From Sycon ciliatum (Eukaryota; Porifera; Calcarea; Leucosolenida; Sycettidae), in NCBI RefSeq assembly GCF_964019385.1, contig NC_088645.1, positions 36,635,303-36,699,302 on the forward strand: a stretch of 64,000 bases of DNA, given 5' to 3'. Below the pieces are notes generated by a model, which worked only from the letters and a program-made list of their open reading frames with translations, made no database searches and had not been told where the DNA came from. A program made the position numbers and the translations under genes. Each line of letters begins with the position of its first letter. Positions within the stretch are counted from its first letter, which is position 1. Shown here piece after piece: positions 1 through 9,737 of the stretch.

Positions 1-155
1 AGCCTCTTGTACGGGCAAAGCAAAATAAAAAGAAGAAGAGAAGAAAAACTAAACTAAAAGGAAGAAAAAAAAAAACTAAAAAGGAGCACCCATTTTGTTA
101 AGCCAGGGACGGGCTCACGTCTGGCATGAAAATGATAGATTGAGAACTAAGGAAA

Positions 156-803
156 TTAAACATGATGACAACTGTCTAGCTGACCACCAGCTGTGCCTCT
201 GCTCGGACCAGGTCGACAGTTTCCCCAACGGCGTAGGTTCGTCGGAGAAGGTAGCACGTCGAGGGTTGACGCGAGAAGACATATCAAATCCTTACCAGTA
301 CCACCATACAGAATTGATTTCCACGAAAGGTCATGCCACATCACCGATGTCCACTCCAACCACTTGCCTTGCACCTGAAGAGTCTTCAGCCTAAAAATCT
401 GCTCCTGCGCGTTGATCTCCTCAAATGTTTGAAGGAGATCCTTCCTCGGGGGGTTGGAATGCTGCTTCGGAGCACGAGCACCCAACCCTGCACGATGACT
501 TGACGATGACGGTGGACGGAGAGTCCCTGAACCTACTGATGCCTCTGCACACTCCAGCTCTATTGTCGCCGCATACCGCTTTGTCAGCTTCGCATCCTTA
601 CTCCGACGCAGAGTGTACAGCGCCCTCACGTGCGCGTCCCCACTCGATCGAAGAATGCGCCAGTTGATGGACTGGCACTTTTTCCACACCGTAGGAAGGT
701 AGTGGAGGCGTAAGTCGAAGCGTTTGCGACTGCCAATAAAAATAATGGCAGAGTTTGCGCATCGAGGTAGGCCTGACCATTTCCTCAGAAATGGCAAACA
801 CAT
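156..803 (-). pseudogene. Non-LTR retrotransposon ORF2, C-terminal remnant
   Basis: An open minus-strand stretch of 215 codons carries a pattern seen at the C-terminus of some metazoan reverse-transcriptase proteins. There is a short basic start, then near residues 135-170 the pieces QGKWLEW, DLSWKS and LPSPTNLRRWGN. A decayed Cys/His motif follows (C-x3-GxSRGTAG, then DSCHH), where intact relatives have a CxxC...H...C zinc-binding site. The RT palm is absent, so this is a 5'-truncated copy. The bases to about 1 continue as an A/T-rich tail in the expected 3' direction. The RT fragment at 48.0-49.0 kb appears to belong to the same family. Family level is moderately sure; clade is not assigned. 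Confidence 0.55.
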
Positions 804-854
804 AAAGTGCAGTTCACTTACACGAGGTTTTGTACGTGAACTGCACTTTATGTG

Positions 855-916
855 TGGGAGAAAGAGAGAGAGGGAGAGAGAGAGAGAGAGAGAGAGATAG
901 GGAGAGAGAGAGATAG

Positions 917-949
<33 letters not shown>

Positions 950-975
950 TAGAAAGATAGATAGATAGATAGATG
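855..975. repeat. GA/GATA microsatellite
   Basis: Nearly pure purine on the plus strand: GA dinucleotides mixed with GATA and GAAA tetramers. All apparent long reading frames here (Ser-Leu or Tyr-Leu-Ser repeats) are products of the repeat. Confidence 0.95.
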
Positions 976-1212
976 GATACTCAATCTGCGGGCAGCATGC
1001 TGTTTCGATCTTTGTGAACTCATTAGCGCAGCACAGAGGAAATGAGGCCGAACCTGTTAGCAATGAAAATATAAATTTCCAATCAGGCCTGAACGTGCCT
1101 TGCCAGAGTGCTGAAACTGACAAGCCAGTGAGCTCTGCGTGATGCAAACACCAAAGGCACTACCCCACATGAGAGTGCTCAACTACTTCAAGAGCTGGAG
1201 CGAAAATACTCA
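975..1212 (+). repeat. Dispersed repeat A, copy 1
   Basis: A roughly 240-base unit starting TACTCAATCTGCGG and ending near AGCTGGAGCGAAA. It reappears in reverse orientation at 7621-7770 (partial) and 8098-8318, and is followed here by a second partial copy in the same orientation (about 1207-1300). It has no reading frame of note. The four copies mark it as a short interspersed element of unknown class. Confidence 0.8.
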
Positions 1213-1300
1213 ATCTGCGGACAGCATGCTGTTTCGCTCTTTGTGAACTCATCAGCGCAGCGCAGAGGAAATGAGGCCGAACCTAATAGCAATGAAATAG
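1207..1300 (+). repeat. Dispersed repeat A, partial copy 2
   Basis: Repeats the first 90 or so bases of the unit at 975, directly abutting its end, before running into the next GATA array. A head-to-tail partial duplication. Confidence 0.75.
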
Positions 1301-1308
1301 ATCTATGG

Positions 1309-1424
1309 ATAGATAGATAGAGATAGAGAGAGAGATATATATAGATAGAGAGAGGGAGAGGGAGATAGAGATAGAGATAGATAGAGATATATATATATAT
1401 ATATAGAGAGAGAGATAGATAGAT

Positions 1425-1461
<37 letters not shown>

Positions 1462-1539
1462 TAGAGAGAGATGGAGAGATAGAGAGATAGAGAGAGATAT
1501 AGAGAGAGATGGAGAGAGAGAGAGGGAGAGAGAGGGAGG

Positions 1540-1589
<50 letters not shown>

Positions 1590-1631
1590 GAGATGGCGAG
1601 AGAGAGAGAGATAGGGAGAGAGATAGAGAGA

Positions 1632-1687
<56 letters not shown>

Positions 1688-1757
1688 GATGGAGAGAGAG
1701 AGATGGAGAGAGATAGAGAGAGATGGAGAGAGAGATAGAGAGATAGAGTGAGAGATA

Positions 1758-1790
<33 letters not shown>

Positions 1791-1842
1791 TGAGAGAGAG
1801 ATTGGGAGAGGGAGACAGATTGGGAGAGAGATAGATAGAAAG
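1309..1842. repeat. GA/GATA microsatellite array
   Basis: Over 500 bases of GA, GATA and short AT runs, purine-rich on the plus strand and therefore pyrimidine-rich on the host-gene sense strand. No coding content. Confidence 0.95.
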
Positions 1843-1845
1843 ATA

Positions 1846-2515
<670 letters not shown>

Positions 2516-2528
2516 ATCGAATATTTAC

Positions 2529-2651
2529 CTCGGCAGTCGGTGCCATTGCTCCTAAGTTCCGGTGGGCATTTGCAGAGAAAAGAACCAAAGGTGTTTTCAC
2601 ATGTTGCCAGACCAGTGCAAGCATCGGCCTTCAAGCTACATTCATCGACAT
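2529..2651 (-). CDS. Calcium-binding EGF-like exon (most 3' seen)
   Basis: A 123-base exon, phase 1 at both ends, with acceptor AG just upstream and donor GTAAAT just downstream. It encodes one EGF module beginning DVDECSLKADAC and ending NGTDCRG, with the six Cys spacing of the family. The D-V-D-E start and the C-x-N-x4-F-x-C core (CENTFGSFLC) fit the calcium-binding EGF class with the Asp/Asn hydroxylation consensus. An N-G-T sequon lies between Cys5 and Cys6. It is the most 3' exon of the minus-strand mosaic gene visible here; the next exon in transcript order would lie left of the window. Confidence 0.88.
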
Positions 2652-2659
2652 CTGGTCCA

Positions 2660-3780
2660 ATACAAAATTAATATGAATACAACCTTGAGGATTTCAGTAC
2701 ATGAAACTTGGCGTTGAAACAAACCTACCTTGTTCCACGGTTGTGCAGTCTACCATCGGTGGAATCCGGATAACGCCGAATAAGCGGCAGGAGGAACGCT
2801 TTAAAGAAGATATTCCCAAATGGTGCGCTAGAAAACAATTCACTTTACAAATCGACAAATTTCCCGTGTTGTACCCTTCTTGGCTCGGTTGTGTTTTTTC
2901 TTCTTCTTTTTCTGCAGGTTCCATTGTACCAGGAGTGAATAACCAAGAGAACGCAGCCGGATCTGATTTCTATGGAACAGATGTGCAGCATGCTGCCTTA
3001 ACTACATGAATTGAATACACAAATAGCTTGCCCTTTTAAGCAGACAACAGAAGAAGAAGTCGGAAATCAGTAGTAGGAAATAGTTGGAATGACAATAACG
3101 TATAAGAGTGGGGGTAGAGGGGACGGGTTGAATAGGAACACTTTGACAGCAAAATTGTGTAGATCCAAACAGATCATCAGCGTGGATTGTTCCTTTCGAA
3201 ATATGGCATGTTGAAGTTTGCTCTAAGGCCAGAGTCGATCGAACTGAGCCACTCCTTTGTGTTGGCCCGTTGCTTCCAAGTTGCCCTATTTTAGGTTTCA
3301 AATCAGAGGTGGCTCCAAACCGGAAATGGTTTGGAGTGCACGTCTAGTTTACGCTGAGTTCTGAAATTTGGTAATTGCTCCACGACGGCCAGTACAGAGA
3401 AACAATACGTCCTGTGGGTGCTTCCATTAGTTTCATTGGTAGACAGTGCTTTATTAGTGAGAGGTGAGCCGCTGTTTACCTGCGATAGGAAGTTGATTTT
3501 TCGAAAGACGTCAAAACTCAAGTTGCAATGCGGAGCAACACGTCAAAAACTCGCTTGCTAAGTATGGCACTTCTGGTCATCGTAGAGCCAGGACAGTTTG
3601 GCTCGGAGTAAATCACATTGTGGTACCTGTACTATGGTTGGCAAAGGGTTAAACAGCAATTGGTGTTTCCCTCAGATGCTCAGGTGGACTTCTCGTGAGC
3701 TCATCAAATTTTAAAGAAAATAGAAGAAACAAAGGAGAACAAGCACTATTCATGACTGTACCATGATAAACAGTCAGAAA
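2660..3780. other. Intron, no recognisable feature
   Basis: Apart from short frames without domain signatures I see nothing to annotate: no splice-bordered Cys-rich exon, no terminal repeats, no RT motif. Confidence 0.5.
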
Positions 3781-4120
3781 GAGAGGTTCCGCACTACGTA
3801 AAGTTGCTCAACTGTACGTTAGTGGGCGGGAAATACCCGTGAACTCGCGATTTCGCACTCCACTTACGGAAAGTTGTCTACGGAGAGTACGTAGATAGGG
3901 CTCTGTTACCGTAGCTGGTCCGTAAGTGGATTTGGGTACAAATTTATGACTCTCCTCAGGTCGATCTGGTGATACACTGCCGCGTTCGGAGTTGCCAAGG
4001 GCAGCTACGTGATTTGAAAACTCCGTATGGTGGAACCCAGATGTGCATGCAGTTTACGTAAGACTTTTCGTAGATCAACTACGTTTTCTACTAACTTTCT
4101 TACGTTATGCGGAACCTCTC
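3781..4120. mobile_element. MITE with GAGAGGTTCCGCA termini
   Basis: Left end GAGAGGTTCCGCACTACGTA and right end, reverse-complemented, GAGAGGTTCCGCATAACGTA form inverted repeats of about 22 bases with one or two mismatches. The 340-base body is rich in TACGTA/CGTAG words and has no reading frame. No target-site duplication is clear. It directly abuts the next inverted-repeat unit. Confidence 0.6.
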
Positions 4121-4464
4121 TAATAAGGACGTTTAGCAACGCGAAAGTTCGAAAGAAAATTCGAGTCTGGGAATAAGTACAGAAACAAAGCTCGAAACTT
4201 CGAAAACTTCGACACAAAGATGTAGTGATTTGCGAAAGTAACTTTCTCTTTTCTCGGTACGCATTTGACTACAGGGAGTAGTCATTTTACAGCTGCCTGC
4301 TTCAGACTGAGCTGCATATATGGTACGGTACTATAAGATTCAAATAGCTTCGAGAAAAATTCATATCGCATTGCTAACCCTCAGCAGATTTTTTTTCGAA
4401 ATAGATTTTCGCGAAATATCACCACCAAAAGTTATAATTTTCGCATTGCTAAACGTCCGTAATA
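4121..4464. mobile_element. MITE with GGACGTTTAGCAA termini
   Basis: Left end TAATAAGGACGTTTAGCAAC and the reverse complement of the right end (TATTACGGACGTTTAGCAAT) give inverted termini of about 26 bases. Length is about 344 bases, with no coding content. Confidence 0.55.
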
Positions 4465-4613
4465 GGGCACAAAACTGACGGGCTACTGAGACATTCAGCG
4501 AACCGAGACCTAGCTTCACCACATCTCCAGTGCGCAAACCAACAGCCCTCCAATTTGGAAGGTTCATGGTTACGTAGTACCGAAGACGGGTCAGTTTTGT
4601 GTCCTATTATCGC
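4459..4613. repeat. Short inverted repeat (hairpin)
   Basis: TAATAGGGCACAAAACTGAC near 4460 is matched inversely by GTCAGTTTTGTGTCCTATTA near 4610, leaving about 110 bases between the arms. It overlaps the end of the neighbouring MITE, so three inverted-repeat units are stacked from 3781 to 4613. Confidence 0.55.
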
Positions 4614-4799
4614 ACTTTCTTACTGGTTATCATTTTTTATTTTTTTACAGAATGCACCTCCTACTGATAGACCATCACAAAGAGAGGAGAAGACGAAGAC
4701 AAAAGAGAATAATGATCGAGATAACAAAGGAGCAAGACCGACAATGTACTGGTAGGGGCTCTCAGGGAGCCTGTGCCGGCGAGGCGGGACTAGCAACGC

Positions 4800-5345
4800 C
4801 GACCTAGGATCTCGGCGTAAGCGCTATCCAGCGCACCATGGACGGGATTACGAGGCACATGTCAATAGATAAGTGAGGGGGAGGGAGTTGGTTGTGGATA
4901 TATGGGGTGTTACAGCGAGACTGTGGCCCAACACCAGCAGCTTTGTCATAGGTGCTAATGCACCTTGCCCTTGAACGACTGGAGGGACGTCAGGCGTTGC
5001 GGAGACTGCAGCACAGTTGGGGGCAAGTTGTTCCACTCATCAGTGATGCTGTAGGGGAAGCAGCGTCGCACATAATCAGGAGAGAAAGCCGGGAGGACGT
5101 TCTGTAGCTGCGACTCGTGGCACACCGAGTGGCCGGACCGAGCTCGTGGACATGTTGGTGGAGGAAGCTGTGGGGGACCAGCAACGTTAGTTGCGGTGGC
5201 CTGCCAGGCACATCAGTTCATACATATAGCTGAGGGCGTCGACCGATCTCCTTGCTGCCAAACTGTGGAGGAGGACACCAGGGCCAAGAATGTGGAGGGC
5301 GCGTCTTTGCACTCTATCAAGAAGGCGCAGATGATATGACGATGT
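4800..5345 (-). pseudogene. LINE ORF2 C-terminal fragment
   Basis: Read on the minus strand from about 5345, one frame gives a start like LRLLDRVQRRALHI, then LAARRSVDALSYMYEL, which is the usual LDRxQRR...RRxVxxLxxxY pattern after the RT domain of non-LTR elements. Another frame gives VEQLAPNC..., equivalent to the WNxLP box. There are frameshifts and stops and no RT palm, so this is a short 5'-truncated tail. Confidence 0.5.
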
Positions 5346-5563
5346 CACGACAGTTTAATGCACATCTCCACTTTAATAAACTCGGATGGAGAGCCAAGGA
5401 TAAAAATTAAAAAAAGTGGACCAAAAGTTTACAAGTTATCCGTTTTGTCCAACACTAACGGTTATAAGCAGAATACTGTTGAATACTGTTGCTTCATGTT
5501 CAATGCGCCCGGCAGGGAGAAATTTGCACCAGGGACCACCATCACAACACTGTATTATATTTA

Positions 5564-5707
5564 TTATTCCCGTAGCTATGCAGAAGACGTTACTTCAGTA
5601 ACGTCTGGCGCTAGCCAGGGTCCACTCAGCTTTAATTCCCGTAGCTATGCAGAAGACGTTACTTCAGTAATGTCTGGCGCTAGCCAGGGTCCACACAGCT
5701 TTAATTT
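5564..5707 (+). repeat. Tandem pair of a 70-base repeat with palindromic core
   Basis: Two head-to-tail copies beginning ATTCCCGTAGCTATGCAGAA, each containing GACGTTACTTCAGTAACGTC, a 9-base inverted repeat around TC, and ending in CCACACAGCTTTAAT. Further copies lie at 25715-25859, and a half copy at 34319. The second copy runs directly into the TTTGGTGTTTG start of dispersed repeat B. It supplies the uninterrupted (empty-site) version of the TTAA insertion at 25860. Confidence 0.8.
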
Positions 5708-6703
5708 GGTGTTTGTTTGTGTGTTTGTTTGTGTCACGCCTGGCGCTATCCGTATCTGACGGCAAAAAAGCATAGGATGTTATGAATTTTTCAATTCTCC
5801 TTTTTTCAGGCATATCCTGGGATTCGAACCCGCACTATCGCCCTACATGCATTCCCCCATACACTTCGCATTCATACCCATTCTTCCAAGTTGCGTTACG
5901 TTATTATCTTGCGTTTGAAAGCCCTATTTGAATATTGCGGGAAGCTGTATGTGGCCAGCTGTGTTTGATAGTACGGTACGGTACGGGAGACGGTGTTGTA
6001 TTACCCTCGATCGTACCTGTCCCGTCCCTATCCCCTACCGTACCGTGCCATCAAAGACGGCTGGCCACAATGCATATAACTCAAATAGGGCTTTCAAATG
6101 CAAGATCACAATGTGAAACAACTTGGAAGAATTAGTATGTATGCGAAGTGCATCGGGGGATGAATGCAGGGCGCGCGATAGTGCGGGTTCGAATCCCAGG
6201 TTATGTCTAAAAAAAGGAATTTTTTAAAGAATTTATAACATCCCTATGCTTTTTTTTTGTCTAGGTCATCAAGGCAAAAAAGCATAGCGTAGGGCCCTGA
6301 GCTTCCAAGCTTTCTCGTTTGGTGTTTATTTGTTTGTTTGTGTCACGCCTAGCGCTTTCCCGTATCTGTCCCGTACCGTACCGTAACCATCAAAGACAGC
6401 TAGCTGGCCACAAACAGCTGGCCACAAACAGCTGGCCACAATATTCAAATAGGGCTTTCAAATGCAAGATCATAACGTGAAGCAACTTGGAAGAATGAGT
6501 ATGAATGCGAAGTGTGCCGGGGAATGCATGTAGGGCAATAGTGCGACCACGGTTCGAATCCCAGGTTATACCTGAAAAAATAGGAGAATTGAAAAATTTA
6601 TAACATCCCTATGCTTTTTTTGCCTAGGTCATCAAGGCGGTAGACTGTGTCGTATCACCCTCGACCGTACCTGTCCCATACCATACCGTACCATACCGTA
6701 TAG
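5708..6703. repeat. Dispersed repeat B cluster (three units, both orientations)
   Basis: Units of about 330 bases. They start with GT-rich TTTGGTGTTTG, then CACGCCTGGCGCTATCCCGT, a (CCGTA)n run, CAAAGACGGCTGGCCACAAT, TTCAAATAGGGCTTTCAAAT and GCGGGTTCGAATCCCAGGTT. They end with poly-A/T and a hairpin (ATGCTTTTTTTG...CAAAAAAGCAT). One unit is inverted (about 5762-5990); two follow in direct orientation (about 6003-6330 and 6330-6650). The GGTTCGAATCC element fits a Pol III B box, suggesting SINE origin. No protein is encoded. Confidence 0.75.
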
Positions 6704-7211
6704 AGGGCCCAAATATGCTCAACAATTTCGCATTATTATGCTTTTCGCATATTGGCCACTTGCTTCAAAATATGCTTCGAAATCACACAAAAGCAGAAAA
6801 TATGCTCGAAATATGCGCGAAATATGCTCGAAATATGAACTGATATCTGTGATAATTATACAGATTATTTGCTCCTTGTAGCAAAATATGTTACATTTGG
6901 TACAATATGCTAGATTTGCTACTTTATGCGACCTTGATTCGCGGACACTCTTTTCTCGGGTCAAATTTTCGCCCCGTGTTTTGGATGAGCATTTTTCCTT
7001 TCGGGCTGAGGTTGGAAATGTTCCCTGACCGTGCGTGCGTGGTAAGTTTCCTTGTCCATTTCCGCAATCTGCCCTATAATTATGCGAATTCTTTGCTCCT
7101 TGTAGCAAAATATGCTACATTTGGTACGATATGCTAGATTTGCTACTGTATGCGACCTTGTGTCAAAAGGACCAAAATATGCGAAAATATGCGAAAGCAT
7201 ATTCGGGCCCT
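6704..7211. mobile_element. MITE with AGGGCCC termini, nested in repeat B
   Basis: Left end AGGGCCCAAATATGCT and reverse-complemented right end AGGGCCCGAATATGCT match at 15 of 16 positions. The body carries many AATATGC words near the ends and an internal direct repeat (about 6865-6935 and 7093-7160, starting TTTGCTCCTTGTAGCAAAAT). It splits a repeat B unit: the CCGTA run before it resumes after it as CCGTACCGTACC. No target-site duplication can be read because the target is itself repetitive. Confidence 0.7.
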
Positions 7212-7505
7212 TCCTACCGTACCGTACCAAAGACGGCTGGCCACAATATTCAAATAGGGCTTTCAAATGCAAGATCATAACGTGAAGCAACTTGGAAAAA
7301 TTAGTATGTATGCAAAGTGTATCGGGGATGCATGCAGGGCATGCGGGTTTGAATCCCAGGTCATGTCTTTAAAAAAAAGTAGGAGAAATTTGTAAGAAAA
7401 TTTATAAGAAAATTTATAACACCCCTATGCTTTTTTTGTCTAGGTCAACAAGCCAAAAAGCATTGCGTAGAGGAGGGGGGGGGGCCTGAGCTTCCAAGCT
7501 CTCTC
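7212..7505 (+). repeat. Dispersed repeat B, right half of the split unit
   Basis: Resumes with CCGTACCGTACC, CAAAGACGGCTGGCCACAAT and the B-box region (here GGGTTTGAATCCCAGG). It ends with the GGGCCTGAGCTTCCAAGCTC block, whose GAGCTT/AAGCTC forms a small hairpin. Confidence 0.7.
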
Positions 7506-7620
7506 GTTAACTTATTCAACATCCTATTATGGCATTTAGTTGCGAATCGAAAGGGAGGGGGTGAAAGCCAACCACGGCTGACGAACGTAAATAAATATAA
7601 AGAAATAATCATCTGTGCTC

Positions 7621-7770
7621 CACAAAGGAAGAAACAGTTCTGTCCGCAGATTGAGTATTTCGCTTCTGCTCTTGTAGCAGTTTTAAAGCACGCTTGTGTG
7701 AGGTAGTGCCTTTGCTGTTTGCGTTACGCAGAGCTCAGTGACTTGTAAAGACAGGTGCATCGGTCCATTT
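7621..7770 (-). repeat. Dispersed repeat A, copy 3
   Basis: Reverse-orientation match to the unit at 975, recognised by CCGCAGATTGAGTA, GGTAGTGCCTTTGCTG and GCGTTACGCAGAGCTCA. The centre of the unit is missing. Confidence 0.75.
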
Positions 7771-7829
7771 AAAACACCTCATCGAGTAGTCACAAGAATT
7801 AAAGCTGCATGAAGATCCACAGTACTAAC

Positions 7830-7970
7830 CTGTACATTCTTCAATCCCGGCACTGTTCAGCATTGTCCTATTGGCGATATACCCGCGTTGGCAGCATGTA
7901 TAGTTTCCAATCTCATTGATGCACCTTTCATATTCACAGGGCGGTGAGGGCAGAAGACACTCGTTGATAT
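7830..7970 (-). CDS. EGF-A exon (C4-C5 adjacent), copy 3
   Basis: A 141-base exon with acceptor GCAG and donor GTTAGT, phase 1-1. The peptide starts DINECLLPSPPCEYERC and ends AGIEECTG. It has the EGF start D-I-N-E and the hydroxylation core CINEIGNYTC. Cys4 and Cys5 are adjacent (TCCQRGY) instead of separated by one residue, and the last loop is long with an NRT sequon. Identical in length to the exons at 23456 and 58818. About 20 bases of downstream intron (GCTGCATGAAGATCCAC) are also shared with them. The upstream intron ends in a GT-rich run reaching the acceptor. Confidence 0.88.
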
Positions 7971-7978
7971 CTGCCACA

Positions 7979-8092
7979 AAATAGCACACATACATGCACG
8001 TACACGTACACACACATACATACACACGTACACGTGTGCATACGATCACACACACAAACACACACACACACACACACGCCCACACACACACA
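7979..8092. repeat. CA/CACGTA microsatellite at a 3' splice site
   Basis: Alternating CA, CATA and CGTA words. On the host-gene strand this is a TG-rich tract ending within about ten bases of the acceptor of the EGF-A exon. Confidence 0.9.
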
Positions 8093-8097
8093 TTTCC

Positions 8098-8318
8098 CTC
8101 CAGCTCTTGTAGCAGTTGAGCACTCTGGTGTGGGGTAGTGCCTTTGTTGTTTGCGTTACGCAGAGCTCACTGACTTGTCAGTTTGAGCACTCTGGCAAGG
8201 TACGTTCGGGCCTGGTTTAAACTTGGCTTCATTTCTATCAGGTTCGGCCTCATTTTCTCTGTGCTGCGCTGATTCGTCCACAAAGGACGAAACAGTTCTG
8301 TCCGCAGATTGAGTAAGA
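8098..8318 (-). repeat. Dispersed repeat A, copy 4
   Basis: The most complete reverse copy: AGCTCTTGTAGCAGTTGAGC at the left, TCAGGTTCGGCCTCATTTTC in the middle and CCGCAGATTGAGTA at the right, matching 975-1212 end to end. Confidence 0.8.
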
Positions 8319-8454
8319 TACGAGTATAAATATTCTGGGTTTACATACAAGGCGAGTCGAGAACCACCTTTTCAATTTACATTTTAATGCCCGGCATGCA
8401 TACTCCGTTTGGCCAATTTCAAAGCATGTGTGTAAATCTGTAATAATTATTTAC

Positions 8455-8577
8455 CTTCACAGTCGGTGCCATTACTGCGAAATGCTGGTGAGCATGTACA
8501 CTGGTATGACCGGTGTGTGTTTACACATGTTGCCATGCCAGTGCATTTATGAATGTTCAAGCTACATTCATCAGCAT
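8455..8577 (-). CDS. Calcium-binding EGF-like exon
   Basis: A 123-base exon, phase 1-1, with acceptor AACAG and donor GTAAAT. It encodes DADECSLNIHKCTGM, then the core CVNTHRSYQC that meets the hydroxylation consensus, and ends SNGTDCEG with an NGT sequon. Length and layout match the exons at 2529, 34656 and 52024. In transcript order it sits between the CCP exon at 21957 and the EGF-A exon at 7830. Confidence 0.88.
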
Positions 8578-8579
8578 CT

Positions 8580-9735
8580 GTTCAAATAAACAAAGATTAC
8601 ACAGCAATGAAGCAAACAAATCTCTTTCCGCTGTTACTCGGATTTTCGTGTGAAAACATTCATCAGACAGCATATGCACGGCTGTTAAATGCATGCAGAA
8701 TCCTGCCACTTCGATCCGGGAGCGAGACCTTGAGTGTTGAGTGATTTTCGGGGATTTCCCGTTCTCAAGTTCAAACTGTGGTTCTCAGTTTGCAGCTTTC
8801 TGCATCGATTTCAATACTCAAAAGTCCCTTGGACAGCTGATCTCTCCACCGCGCTGGAATATTTCGCCATCACGAGAGCTCCTTGGAGAACCAATTTTTT
8901 CCTTTCTAGGACGAAGCAGACGTGCTTCTTTGTTGCTGTCTTCGAATCTTTTGTTTCCTACGCCGTAGCCCTTTTGCCGTTGCTGAGTAGGTGCCCTTTG
9001 CCCATGATTTGTGCTGTTGGCGTAGTTTTCCTGGTGCGGGAGTCAGTTTTTCCTTGTGACATTACCCACCATCTTCCCTTTGTGGTGGATGCGAAGCTCC
9101 CGCGGCTACGTTCTTCCGCCCGCAGTGGCCTTCTGTCTGTACTCTTTTTACTGATGTTTGTATGTTATGGATAAACATTTGGAGAACCTTTAGCGTGTCT
9201 GTCGCTTTGGTGGCCACCTCGACTAGTCATGGCACGACTTATAGGGTCTCCAATTACCCAGAAGCAGTCAAATCTGTATTAAAATTGGACATATTGCTTG
9301 ACTAAAGCAATACTCACCCACCACAAATGTGCAGCAATTGTCATAGAACGATTACTAGATCTTATGAAGAAAACAAGACTTTATCTGGCTCAGTGGGTTG
9401 TGGACTTCTGCAAGAATGGTCTCCACATTGATGTGCTGGCTGTGAGCTATGTACAAGGCTCAGCCAACTATGTCAAGGGGGCAGAAAAAAGAAAGAAAAA
9501 ATTGGTGGTTTGTGATTGCTAAACGCCTCCTCTTCTGAACCCTGCAGTACCAGCTGCTCTTCTGCCAAAGCAGATGCATTATCTGGGCCTTGTCTGAGCA
9601 TTGTCTGAGCATTGTCTGAGCATTGTCTGAGCATTGTCTGAGCGGCTTGTGCACACACAACACTTCACGAAACATTGCACACTATTTCTGCAATAGCTAC
9701 ACCTAGATAGATATAGGCAGATGCTGAGCCAGCAC
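8580..9735. other. Intron, unassigned, with an 11-base tandem repeat
   Basis: No domain-bearing frame. The frame at 8734-9174 is Phe/Leu/Ser-rich without a family signature. At 9590-9643 an 11-base unit TTGTCTGAGCA is repeated about five times. Confidence 0.5.
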
Positions 9736-9737
9736 CG

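Noticed and set aside
8733..9229. Possible solo LTR (TG...CA borders, ATAAA near the end, TGGCACGACT following like a primer site)
   Set aside because: No target-site duplication, no second copy in the window, and borders of this kind are common by chance.
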